From contig NZ_CP072467.1 of assembly GCF_018437505.1 (NCBI RefSeq), positions 1,736,001 through 1,800,000 of the forward strand: DNA of 64,000 nt, written 5' to 3'. This document shows positions 28,816-36,730 of this stretch, one piece after another. The position numbers were made by a program, and so were the translations under genes. Each line of letters opens with the position of its first letter. The stretch's first letter is position 1. The notes under the pieces are model-generated. The model worked only from the letters and a program-made list of their open reading frames with translations, was not told the origin of the DNA and searched no databases. Source of the stretch: Spiractinospora alimapuensis (GTDB taxonomy: Bacteria; Actinomycetota; Actinomycetes; Streptosporangiales; Streptosporangiaceae).

Positions 28816-29748
28816 GTGTCCGCAGGTTCTTCTTCCACATCCGACTCTCACGCCACGGGCGCGTCCCGGGGGTTTCTGTTGCTGGTCACGGCCGGTGTCC
28901 TGTGGGGCACTGGCGGTCCGGTCGGGCATCTGATCCAGGCGGCCGGGGTGGACGCCTTCACGGTCGCCACGTATCGGCTGCTGAGCGCCGGACTCACGAT
29001 CACCGGGTTGTTGTTGGTCACCGGGGCGTTGCGTCGGTTGCCGCGGTCCCGCGCGTTGACGGTCCGTCTCCTCGTGAACGGTGTCCTGCACGCGCTGTTC
29101 CAACTGTTGTACTTCGCCTCGTTGGCGCTGATCCCGGTGGGGCTGGCGACCCTGGTGAAGATCGGCAGTGTCCCGGTCTTCGTGTCGTTGGGGGTCTGTG
29201 TCCTCGCCAGGTCGCGGCCTGGTGTGCGACTCCTCGTTCCGGTAGTGCTCGCGGTGTCCGGTCTGTCGCTGCTGGCCGGCTTTCCCAGCACGGACGCGGA
29301 CCCGGGGCAACTCGCCGCGGGCCTGGCCTGCTCGCTGGGAGCGGGACTGACGTTCTCGGTGATGACGCTGGTGAACCGTCGCCCGGTACCCGGCCTGGAC
29401 CCGATGGTCAACGTGGGGCTCGGCATGCTGGTCGGAGCTGTCCTGTTGCTGCCGGCGGCACTGTTCGTGGGGTTGGCCGTGCCCCTCACGGGCGCCGTGC
29501 TCGGCATGCTGGCGTTCATGGCGCTGGTGCCCACGGTCTTCGCCTACCTGACCTACTTCCGTGGCCTGCGGACCTCCTCCGACGCCGCGACGGCGGTCGC
29601 CATCATGGCTGAGCCCCTCACCGCGACCGTGATCTCCGTGGCGTTCCTGGGCGAACACATCCCGCCGCTCGGCGTCCTGGGGGCGGCACTCCTATTCGTG
29701 GCGATGGCCGCGGAACCGCTGATGCGTCGCGTACCGCGCCGCTCGTAG
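28816..29748 (+). CDS. EamA/DMT-superfamily transporter
   Basis: A 310-residue inner-membrane protein with ten hydrophobic segments in two EamA repeats. The first repeat begins GFLLLVTAGVLWGTGGPVGHL and includes AFTVATYRLLSAGL. The second begins LAAGLACSLGAGLTFSVM and ends in the typical AEPLTATVISVAFLGEHI motif. Such proteins export or import small metabolites; the substrate cannot be assigned. The start is the GTG at 28816. It is separated from cydA by 303 bp. Confidence 0.9.
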   Translation: MSAGSSSTSDSHATGASRGFLLLVTAGVLWGTGGPVGHLIQAAGVDAFTVATYRLLSAGLTITGLLLVTGALRRLPRSRALTVRLLVNGVLHALFQLLYFASLALIPVGLATLVKIGSVPVFVSLGVCVLARSRPGVRLLVPVVLAVSGLSLLAGFPSTDADPGQLAAGLACSLGAGLTFSVMTLVNRRPVPGLDPMVNVGLGMLVGAVLLLPAALFVGLAVPLTGAVLGMLAFMALVPTVFAYLTYFRGLRTSSDAATAVAIMAEPLTATVISVAFLGEHIPPLGVLGAALLFVAMAAEPLMRRVPRRS

Positions 29749-29908
29749 ACGCGCGTAGACGGGAGCGCGCCGACCTCCGCGTGGGGTCCCCACCAAGGGG
29801 CCCACGGCCAGCCCCCCGGGGGTCCGCGCGAACAGGACGACGTGGTGGGCGGGCTCTCACGAGCCGACATCCCTGGGAACGGCGTGGGGGTCCCCTACGG
29901 GATCCCCT

Positions 29909-30039
29909 TACGTCCAGCGACGTAGGAACCCGAGGGCACGTGGGTCGGGGGACGTAGCCCGGAAGCAACCGTGGGACCGATGTCGCGGCCCGGGCTTCGG
30001 GAGCAGGATCGGGAATCGTCGCTGATCCACGAATTCCCG
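29909..30039. promoter_or_regulatory. Inverted repeats upstream of cydA
   Basis: Within the 303-bp EamA-cydA gap there are two inverted repeats: TACGTC-CAGC-GACGTA (29909-29924) and CGGGAAT with ATTCCCG 16 bp apart (30010-30039), the latter ending 12 bp before cydA. Neither matches the Rex consensus. They may be operators or an EamA terminator. Nothing else is visible in the gap. Confidence 0.3.
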
Positions 30040-30051
30040 AAGGAGATCGCC

Positions 30052-31293
30052 GTGCTTCCCGATCCGCTCGACCTGGCGCGACTCCAGTTCGCGCTCACCG
30101 CGGCGACGCATTACCTCTTCGTGGCGCTGACCTTGGGGATGGCCGCGATCATCCTCTTCTCCCAGCTTCGTGCGACGGTGACGCGGGACGAGGCCCGGCT
30201 GCGCGCGGTGCGCTTCTGGGGTGGGCTTTACGTCATCAACTACGGCATGGGGATCCTCTCCGGGCTCGTCATGGAGCTCCAGTTGGCGGTGAACTGGGCG
30301 GGGCTCCACCACACCTTCGGCAACGTCTTCGGGGCTCCGATCGCGGTGGAGACGCTCGTCGCGTTCTTCCTGGAGTCCACCTTCCTCGCCCTCTGGATCT
30401 TCGGCTGGGACCGGATGAACCGCTGGGCCCACCTCGGCGTGTTCGCGGTCGTGACGGTCACCGCCTACGCCTCCGCGTACTGGGTGCTGGTCGCCAACGG
30501 CTTCCTCAAGTACCCGGTGGGGTTCGAGATGGTGGACGGCGTCGCCGTCCTGACCGATACCGCGGCGCTGCTCACCAACCCGCTGACGCTGACCGCGTTC
30601 TTCCACATCGGTTTCTCCGCGCTCATGGTGGGCGGCGTCTTCGTCGCCGGGGTGAGTGCCTACCACCTGCGTCGTGGCAACGACCCGGACGGGATGTTCC
30701 GTCGCGGGATCCGTGTGGGCCTCGTCCTCACCGTCCTCGCCAGCTTCCCCACCCTCACCTTCGGCGGAATGCAGTTCCCGCTGGTCTTCGGTGATCCGTC
30801 CCCCACGAGCGGCACGACTCTCTCCCCGGCGGAGATCGCCGCCATCGAGGGAGCCTCATCCGACAGCGCTCTCGGCGCCGTCGCCCGCGAACAGATGATG
30901 ACGGTGTGGATGATCGTGTCCCTGGTGGCGATGATCGGTCTGGTGCAGTGGCTGCTCCGCCGTCTGGACCGAGCCCGCTGGTTTCACGTCGTCGTCATCT
31001 GGACGATCCCGTTCGTCCTGCTGGCCGGTGTCCTCGGTTGGACCGCACGCGAGCTGGGGCGTCAGCCGTGGGTGGTGGTGCATCACCTGACGACCGCCGA
31101 CGCTGTCACCGACATGCCCACGGCCGGGCTCGTCGTCTCCTTCACGCTGTTCACGGTCGCGTTCGCCGTCCTGGCCACTGTCACCTACCGGCTCATCGCG
31201 CACTACGCGCGGCTCGGCCCGGAGGGCGGCCCGCTCGCCCCCCGCTCCGCCGCGGACGATCACCCGCACGAGCCCGCCGCCCCGGTCTACTGA
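30052..31293 (+). CDS. cydA: Cytochrome bd-type oxidase subunit I (divergent, short)
   Basis: The haem-bearing subunit of cytochrome bd, which reduces O2 in the membrane. It has 413 residues. Haem-ligand His20 (AATHYLFVAL), Glu100/Glu108 and His185 (AFFHIGFSAL) are in their expected helices, and the GRQPW motif is at 336-340. The quinol loop is very short, about 40 residues between FGGMQ and MMTVW. The E. coli Lys252/Glu257 pair KLAAIE appears as EIAAIE (261-266), so the lysine is replaced. The axial methionine context is also unusual (TVWMIVSL). The GTG at 30052 has AGGAG 6 nt upstream. Confidence 0.88.
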   Translation: MLPDPLDLARLQFALTAATHYLFVALTLGMAAIILFSQLRATVTRDEARLRAVRFWGGLYVINYGMGILSGLVMELQLAVNWAGLHHTFGNVFGAPIAVETLVAFFLESTFLALWIFGWDRMNRWAHLGVFAVVTVTAYASAYWVLVANGFLKYPVGFEMVDGVAVLTDTAALLTNPLTLTAFFHIGFSALMVGGVFVAGVSAYHLRRGNDPDGMFRRGIRVGLVLTVLASFPTLTFGGMQFPLVFGDPSPTSGTTLSPAEIAAIEGASSDSALGAVAREQMMTVWMIVSLVAMIGLVQWLLRRLDRARWFHVVVIWTIPFVLLAGVLGWTARELGRQPWVVVHHLTTADAVTDMPTAGLVVSFTLFTVAFAVLATVTYRLIAHYARLGPEGGPLAPRSAADDHPHEPAAPVY

Positions 31294-31307
31294 ACTCGGA
31301 GTCCGTC

Positions 31308-32243
31308 GTGAACACTCTCGCCATCACCGTTCTGGCCGTGCTCCTGCTCGGCTATTTCACCCTCGCGGCCCGCGACGTCGGCCTGGGGATGCTGTTGCCG
31401 GTGGTCGCCCGGCACCCCGCCGACCGGCGCCGCGCGTTCGCCGCGATGGCTCCCTACTTCCTGGGGACGGAGGTCTGGCTCGTGGCCGCGATCGGGGTCG
31501 TGGCCGGAGTCTTCCCGATCCTCAAGGGCGAACTCCTGGCGTGGTCCTGGCCACTGCTGATCGCTCTTGCCGTGAGTTGGCTGGTTCGTGACGCGGGACT
31601 GTGGTTCTGGGCGCTGACCCAGCATCCGCGTCCTCGTGGCGCGTGGGCGGGCGCGGTGGCCCTGGGGAGTTGGGGCCTCGCCGGCACGTGGGGGTTGGTC
31701 CTCGGCGGGATCCTCACCGGGGGCACGACGGTGTCGGTGGCGGGAGCTCTGGTGGCCGGCTGCGTCGTGGTCCTGTTCGCGCTCAGCGGGGCCGCGTTCG
31801 GGGCGGAGCGGTTGGTGGCCTCCGGCGCGGACGCCGCGCACTCCCCCGCGGCGGATCTCGCGGGCGAGGCGACCCGATGGCTGTCACGCGGGGGCGTGGC
31901 ACTGGTGGCGCTCGCCGCGGTCGGGACGGCACTGCTGTCGCGGGAGACGGTGGAGCGCCCGTTGGTGGCGACGGTGCTTCTCGCGGTCGTCGTGGTGTGC
32001 CTCGCCATGACGGCCGGAACCAACGGCCCGCGCTGGTCCGCTCACTCCTCGGCGTTGGCGATGGCCGCCGCCATCGCCCTGGTCGTCACCGCGGTGAACC
32101 TGCCGGGTCTGGTGGCGGATCCCGCCTCAATGCGTCTGGTCGGCTTCGCGGTCGCCCCCGTGGTGCCGCTGATGGTCGTGGGGCAGTTGTGGCTGTATCG
32201 GGCTCTGCGCCGCCCGGTCACGACCGGGGGGTACTTCGCGTGA
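31308..32243 (+). CDS. cydB: Cytochrome bd-type oxidase subunit II (divergent)
   Basis: A 311-residue membrane protein with about eight or nine helices. The N-terminal GYFTLAARDVGLGMLLP corresponds to the family's GYFxLDGFDxGxGMLLP, and GTEVWLVAAIG to GNEVWLL, so it is clearly CydB-like but divergent, in step with its partner. The GTG at 31308 follows cydA by 14 bp, with GGAG 7 nt upstream. It overlaps cydD by 4 nt. Confidence 0.87.
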   Translation: MNTLAITVLAVLLLGYFTLAARDVGLGMLLPVVARHPADRRRAFAAMAPYFLGTEVWLVAAIGVVAGVFPILKGELLAWSWPLLIALAVSWLVRDAGLWFWALTQHPRPRGAWAGAVALGSWGLAGTWGLVLGGILTGGTTVSVAGALVAGCVVVLFALSGAAFGAERLVASGADAAHSPAADLAGEATRWLSRGGVALVALAAVGTALLSRETVERPLVATVLLAVVVVCLAMTAGTNGPRWSAHSSALAMAAAIALVVTAVNLPGLVADPASMRLVGFAVAPVVPLMVVGQLWLYRALRRPVTTGGYFA

Positions 32244-33880
32244 GTGCGGCCACCTCCGACGGTGTGCGGGGGCTCGCGGCGCGGCTGCCGATCCCGCGTG
32301 GCTTCTCGCTGGCCCTCCACGCGCTGGCGCTCGCGGGCGCGGGAGCGGTCGTCCTGCAGGCGGAGTCGCTCGCGACCGCCATCACCGACCTGCGGCCCGC
32401 CGCGCTCGTGTGGCTCGCGGTCGCCGTCGCGGGGCGGGCGACGGTCGCCGGTGCGAGCCGCTGGGTGTCGGGACGGACGTCGGTCGTGGTGCGTACCCGG
32501 TTGCGCGCGGGGCTCCTGCGCTCGACGGAGACCGGGGACCACGGGGCGAGGCTGTCCCTCGTCACCCGGGGACTGGACGGGATCGACCCCTACGTGGCCG
32601 ACTATCTCCCCCGTCGAGCGGCGGCGATGGTCGTGCCGCTGACGCTGGTCGGGTGGCTCGCGTTCACGGATCTGACGTCTGCCCTCATCGTGGTGGCGAC
32701 GCTGCCGTTGATCCCTATTCTCGGCGCGCTCGTCGGCATGCACACCGAGGCCGCGACCCGGCGACGGTGGCGGCAGCTCGACCGCCTGGGTGGCCACTTC
32801 CTGGACGCGGTCGCGGGCCTACGCACCCTGCGCGCGTTCGGCCGCGACGTCCATCAGATCTCGGAGGTGCGACGCAGTGCGGAGGAGCACCGGCGGGGCA
32901 CGATGTCGGTGTTGCGTATCGCCTTCCTCTCCGCCTTGGTACTGGAGCTCGTCGCCGCGCTGTCCGTGGCGTTGGTCGCGGTACCGCTGGGTATGCGGCT
33001 GCTGGAGGGCACCGCGGATCTACGTACCGCGTTGGTCGTACTGCTGGTGGCGCCGGAGGTGTACCTCCCCCTCCGCGCCCTGGGCTCCGCCTTCCACAGC
33101 GCCGCCGACGCGGCGTCCGCCACGGACCGCGCTTTGGGCCACGCGTCCACCTCGGCGCCCCGGCCGACGGTGACGTCCCCACACGTGGCCACCCCGGACC
33201 CCGCCTCCGCGCGGATCGAGCTCCGCGACGTCACCGTGCGCTATCCCGACCGGGAGGAACCCGCTCTCGACCGGATCTCCTGCGTCTTCGAAGCGGGGGA
33301 ACGCGTGGCGCTGGTCGGGGCCAGCGGTTCGGGAAAGTCCACCCTGCTTCGGGTGATCGTGGGCCTCGAGCGGCCGGCCGAGGGCCAGGTGCTGGTGGAC
33401 GGCGTGGACCTACGCTCCCTGGATCTGGAGGAGTGGCGACGGCGGCTGGCCTGGGTTCCGCAACGTCCCCACGTGTTCACCGACACCGTGGCGGCGAACA
33501 TCACCCTCGGATCGCAGGATCACGTGCCTGACCCGGGACGGCTCCGCGCCGCGGCCGCCGCGGCCCACGCCGAAGAGTTCTGTTCGACCCGCGGTTGGGA
33601 CACCGTGCTGCGGCCCGACCACCTCTCCGCCGGGCAGCGCCAACGGTTGGCCCTGGCCCGAGCCGCCTACCGAAACCCCGGGTTGCTCCTGCTCGACGAA
33701 CCGACGTCCCGCCTCGACCTCGCCACCGAGGCGGAGCTTCTCTCGTCCACCCGCGGACTGATGGATCAGCGTCGCGCCATCGTCGTCGCCCACAGCCCCG
33801 CGCTCGTGGACCAGGCCGACCGAGTCGTCCGCCTGACCCACGGCGCCGTGACACGCACGGAGGCCGTTCATGTCCGCTGA
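32240..33880 (+). CDS. cydD: ABC exporter CydD-like subunit
   Basis: CydDC exports cysteine and glutathione in E. coli and is required for cytochrome bd assembly. The 546-residue protein has six membrane helices in the first 300 residues. Its ATPase domain has Walker A GASGSGKST near 360, signature LSAGQRQRLALARA near 462, Walker B LLLLDEPTS and the VVAHS switch histidine. The GTG at 32240 overlaps the cydB stop (GTGA), so translation is coupled. Confidence 0.92.
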   Translation: MSAATSDGVRGLAARLPIPRGFSLALHALALAGAGAVVLQAESLATAITDLRPAALVWLAVAVAGRATVAGASRWVSGRTSVVVRTRLRAGLLRSTETGDHGARLSLVTRGLDGIDPYVADYLPRRAAAMVVPLTLVGWLAFTDLTSALIVVATLPLIPILGALVGMHTEAATRRRWRQLDRLGGHFLDAVAGLRTLRAFGRDVHQISEVRRSAEEHRRGTMSVLRIAFLSALVLELVAALSVALVAVPLGMRLLEGTADLRTALVVLLVAPEVYLPLRALGSAFHSAADAASATDRALGHASTSAPRPTVTSPHVATPDPASARIELRDVTVRYPDREEPALDRISCVFEAGERVALVGASGSGKSTLLRVIVGLERPAEGQVLVDGVDLRSLDLEEWRRRLAWVPQRPHVFTDTVAANITLGSQDHVPDPGRLRAAAAAAHAEEFCSTRGWDTVLRPDHLSAGQRQRLALARAAYRNPGLLLLDEPTSRLDLATEAELLSSTRGLMDQRRAIVVAHSPALVDQADRVVRLTHGAVTRTEAVHVR

Positions 33881-34136
33881 TCGCCGGACCGCCACCCACA
33901 CGCCCGTGTCGGCGTTCGCCACGGGCCACACCCCGGCACTCCCGCCCACCGGGCCACGCGAACGGGGTACCACCGACCGTGCGCGCGACCGTGCGCGCTC
34001 CACGGACGAGTGCCGAGCCCGACCGACGATCCCAGCCGGGTCCGCTGCCTCGCCGCGTCCGTGCCATCACGGGCGGGACGTCGAGCGTCGCGGTGTCGGC
34101 GTCGACGACGCGCTGGAGCCCGCCCATGTTCGGTGA
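33870..34136 (+). CDS. Possible small ORF between cydD and cydC
   Basis: An ATG at 33870, preceded by GGAGG 6 nt upstream, overlaps the cydD stop and opens an 88-codon frame (MSADRRTATHTPVSAF...) that ends 8 nt inside cydC in another frame. The composition is Arg/Thr/Pro-rich without a domain. It could be a real coupled peptide that carries ribosomes to cydC, or a once-coding stretch left by a frame change. I see no homology. Confidence 0.3.
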   Translation: MSADRRTATHTPVSAFATGHTPALPPTGPRERGTTDRARDRARSTDECRARPTIPAGSAASPRPCHHGRDVERRGVGVDDALEPAHVR

Positions 34137-35877
34137 CACTCCGGCCGCCCTGGCCAGGTACCTACCGGTCCTGCGACCGCACCTCGGGTCCTTGACACGC
34201 GCCGCGCTGGCGGGGGTCTGCGCGCAGGTGGCGGCGACGGCGCTCATCGCCACGGCGGCGTGGTTGCTCGCCACGGCGGCGCAGCGTCCCAACATCGAGG
34301 CGTTGATGCTGGCGATCGTCGCGGTCCGTGGTCTGGCGCTGGCGCGGGGTGGGCTGCGCTACCTCGAACGGCTCACCGGGCACGACGCGGCGCTTCGGCT
34401 GTCGAGTGAGCTTCGGGCGTCGGTGTTCGGCGAGCTCGTCCGGGCGGGGCGGGTGGGGAAGCCCGACGACGCGTCCACGCGCGACGCCGATCTCATGGGT
34501 CGACTCGTCGCGGATGTGGAGGCGGTTCAGGACGCCCTGCTGCGGGTGGTGCTGCCCGCGCTCGCCACCGTCGTCGTCGGCGCGGTGGCTGTCGCCCTCG
34601 GCTGGGTCATCGACCCCGTGGTGGGGCTTACGCTGCTGGGCTTCCTCGTGGTGACCGGCCTCGTACTGCCCGCGTCGGCCGCTTCGGCCGAGCGGAGAAT
34701 GACGCGGCGGGTGACCGCGGCCGAGGCCGAGCTGGGGTCGCGGGCTCTTGACCTGATGCGTGGGACGGACGATCTGGCGGCCAGCGGTGCGCGCGCCGAC
34801 TACGAGGAGCGCGCCCTGCGTGCCTCCACTCGGCTCGCGCGAGAGGGGCGGCGGGCGGCGGTCGGCGCCGCGCTACTACACGCCGCGGCCACCGCCACCG
34901 CAGGGGTCGGTGTGCTCGCGGTGTTGTGGGTGGCCTTGGGGACTCCGGCCGCCAGCGGCAGCGTCCTGCCCGCGGTGGCGGCGCTGGCCGCTCTGGCGAG
35001 TCTGGACGTGGCCGCCGGGCTCGTGGACACGGCACGCACGTGGACCCGGTGCCGTCCCGCCCTGCTGCGGGTCGCCCGGTCCCTTCCCTCCCTGGACACC
35101 GACGTCAGCGTTCCCGCGGTCACCGAGGGGGCGCCCCCCACGGACACGGGAGTGGAAACCGGCACGCTCCACGTCCAGGCATGCGGGGTTCGGTTCGGGC
35201 CCCTGTGGGCCCTGCGGGATGTCACCGCCGCCTTTCCACCGGGGGCGTCGGTCGCCGTGATCGGGGCCAGCGGCTCCGGAAAGAGCACACTGCTGCGTCT
35301 CATGTCGGGCGACGTGCCACCGGTCGTCGGGCGGGTGCGCGTGGATGACGTGCCCGCTTCCGCGCGACGGCTCGAGGGTCACTGTCGAGGTCTCGTCGAC
35401 GGTGCTCACGTGTTTCGGGGCAGTGTCCGGGCGAACGTGCTGCTTGCGCGGCCCTCCGCCCGTCGGGACGAAGTGGAGGACGCGGCGCGGCGCGCCCGGT
35501 TCCTGGGCTTCGTGGACTCGCTTCCCGACGGCTGGGAGACCGAGGTCGGCGAAGGCGGGCGATCCCTGTCCGGAGGGGAACGGCGCCGACTACTGCTGAC
35601 CAGAGCGCTCTTGGCGCGCCCTCCGCTGCTGGTGCTGGACGAACCCACGACCGGACTGGATCCGCGGCTGTCCGACGAGATCGTCGCCGAGCTCCTTGGC
35701 CGCGGCGACGTGGTACTGGCGACGCATCGCCTCGCCCCCCTGCGCCACGCGACCCAGGTGCTGGTCATGGACGCGGGGACGATCGTTCAGCGGGGTACGG
35801 CGGCGGAGTTGGCAGCCGTACCCGGCCCCTTCGCCGATCTCCTCGGCCGGGAGACACTCGTGTCGGACGCGGGGTGA
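34126..35877 (+). CDS. cydC: ABC exporter CydC-like subunit
   Basis: Partner of CydD. The 583-residue protein begins ARYLPVLRPHLGSLTRAAL, typical of CydC, with six helices. The ATPase domain has Walker A GASGSGKST near 385, signature LSGGERRRLLLTRAL and Walker B LLVLDEPTTGLD near 500, and LATHR as the switch. The start is the ATG at 34126; the 245 bp between cydD and this ATG is unusual for a coupled pair. The signature and Walker residues are intact, so it should be functional. Confidence 0.91.
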   Translation: MFGDTPAALARYLPVLRPHLGSLTRAALAGVCAQVAATALIATAAWLLATAAQRPNIEALMLAIVAVRGLALARGGLRYLERLTGHDAALRLSSELRASVFGELVRAGRVGKPDDASTRDADLMGRLVADVEAVQDALLRVVLPALATVVVGAVAVALGWVIDPVVGLTLLGFLVVTGLVLPASAASAERRMTRRVTAAEAELGSRALDLMRGTDDLAASGARADYEERALRASTRLAREGRRAAVGAALLHAAATATAGVGVLAVLWVALGTPAASGSVLPAVAALAALASLDVAAGLVDTARTWTRCRPALLRVARSLPSLDTDVSVPAVTEGAPPTDTGVETGTLHVQACGVRFGPLWALRDVTAAFPPGASVAVIGASGSGKSTLLRLMSGDVPPVVGRVRVDDVPASARRLEGHCRGLVDGAHVFRGSVRANVLLARPSARRDEVEDAARRARFLGFVDSLPDGWETEVGEGGRSLSGGERRRLLLTRALLARPPLLVLDEPTTGLDPRLSDEIVAELLGRGDVVLATHRLAPLRHATQVLVMDAGTIVQRGTAAELAAVPGPFADLLGRETLVSDAG

Positions 35878-35914
35878 GGGCGGGAGGGGACGCCGCGACA
35901 CCACCGCCAAATAA

Positions 35915-35929
35915 ATCACAAAGTGTAAT
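35915..35929 (+). promoter_or_regulatory. AT-rich palindrome upstream of the Cys-rich small gene
   Basis: ATCACA-AAG-TGTAAT is a near-perfect inverted repeat in an unusually AT-rich 50-bp patch between cydC and the gene at 35981. It is a likely promoter or operator. The regulator is unknown. Confidence 0.4.
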
Positions 35930-35980
35930 CTCTCACATACTCTCAGTGATAGACCTGGGGTCTGACGAGGGAGATCCACG

Positions 35981-36340
35981 ATGTCACTTCATCTACGTCC
36001 GTCCGGCGCGGATGACGAACACGAACAGCTCCGCCTTCTCGTCGAGGGCATCCGCGAGCGGGCGGAGGAAGCCACCCCCTGGGAGCCCGACACCGTCGGG
36101 GTCCCCTCCATCGACGACAACGCGCTGACCCACGCCACCGACGTGGCCTTCTACGCCAACGCCCGCACGGAGGTGGCGACCTTCACCACCGTGTGCCTGA
36201 ACCTGCTCGCCCTCCACCGCCCCCGGGACGGCGGCGGCATCAGCAGCGCCCCCCACCACCAACCCCAACGCTGCGGCTGCTGCATGGCCCGCTGGCCCTG
36301 TCCCACCATCAGCGAAATGCGCGAGCTCCTCCTGCGATAA
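35981..36340 (+). CDS. Small Cys-rich hypothetical protein (CxxC...WPCPT type)
   Basis: A 119-residue soluble protein whose C-terminus reads RCGCCMARWPCPTISEMREL, after a His-rich HHQ segment. Many small actinobacterial proteins of unknown function end with such a Cys-x-x-Cys...Trp-Pro-Cys motif, which may bind metal. The N-terminal half is acidic and helical with no known domain. The ATG at 35981 has GGGAG about 8 nt upstream. It stops with TAA, rare in this window. The surrounding AT-rich promoter suggests a separately regulated gene. Confidence 0.7.
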   Translation: MSLHLRPSGADDEHEQLRLLVEGIRERAEEATPWEPDTVGVPSIDDNALTHATDVAFYANARTEVATFTTVCLNLLALHRPRDGGGISSAPHHQPQRCGCCMARWPCPTISEMRELLLR

Positions 36341-36730
36341 CCAGCCCGTCGTACACATTCGGTGGGGATCGCACATCTTCCGCGACGGTCCACGCGAAGA
36401 CCGACCGGCGTCCGATCCGGAACGGCGTCCACCACTGTGGTCCCGACACAAGAGAGGCCAGCTATCCCCTGTTGGGGAAGACGTCCCCTGGACTTCTTTC
36501 GCTGGCACCCCCAGGACACCGCGAATCGCGGCGCGGGTCAAGGCGCGACCCACCCAACTTCGACCGGGCACCGAGCCCGCGGGCGCTCACCGGAGGCGGG
36601 GCGCGAATCCAACTCCGGTGAGCGACCCAACGCAACCGAGTCCGGATCAGCCACAGGGGCACGACCTCGGGCGGTGGCGTTCGGTGACAGTAATACTGGA
36701 ACGCGTTCTACCGCAAGGGCCCCGTGGGGG
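36341..36730. other. Intergenic region without a supported gene
   Basis: 390 bp between the Cys-rich gene and the methyltransferase/reductase stop. Two small palindromes are present: ACCAC-T-GTGGT (36431-36441) and TGGAACGCGTTCTA (36697-36710). No convincing coding frame or terminator is seen. Confidence 0.5.

Noticed and set aside
33595-34125. Long N-terminal extension of CydC
   Set aside because: It overlaps cydD out of frame and is Pro/Arg-rich; family CydC proteins start close to the ATG at 34126.
36697-36710. TGGAACGCGTTCTA, which fits the KstR consensus TnnAACnnGTTnnA
   Set aside because: It lies at the 3' end of a convergent-type gap with no steroid gene nearby, and one match of this degeneracy is expected by chance in 64 kb.
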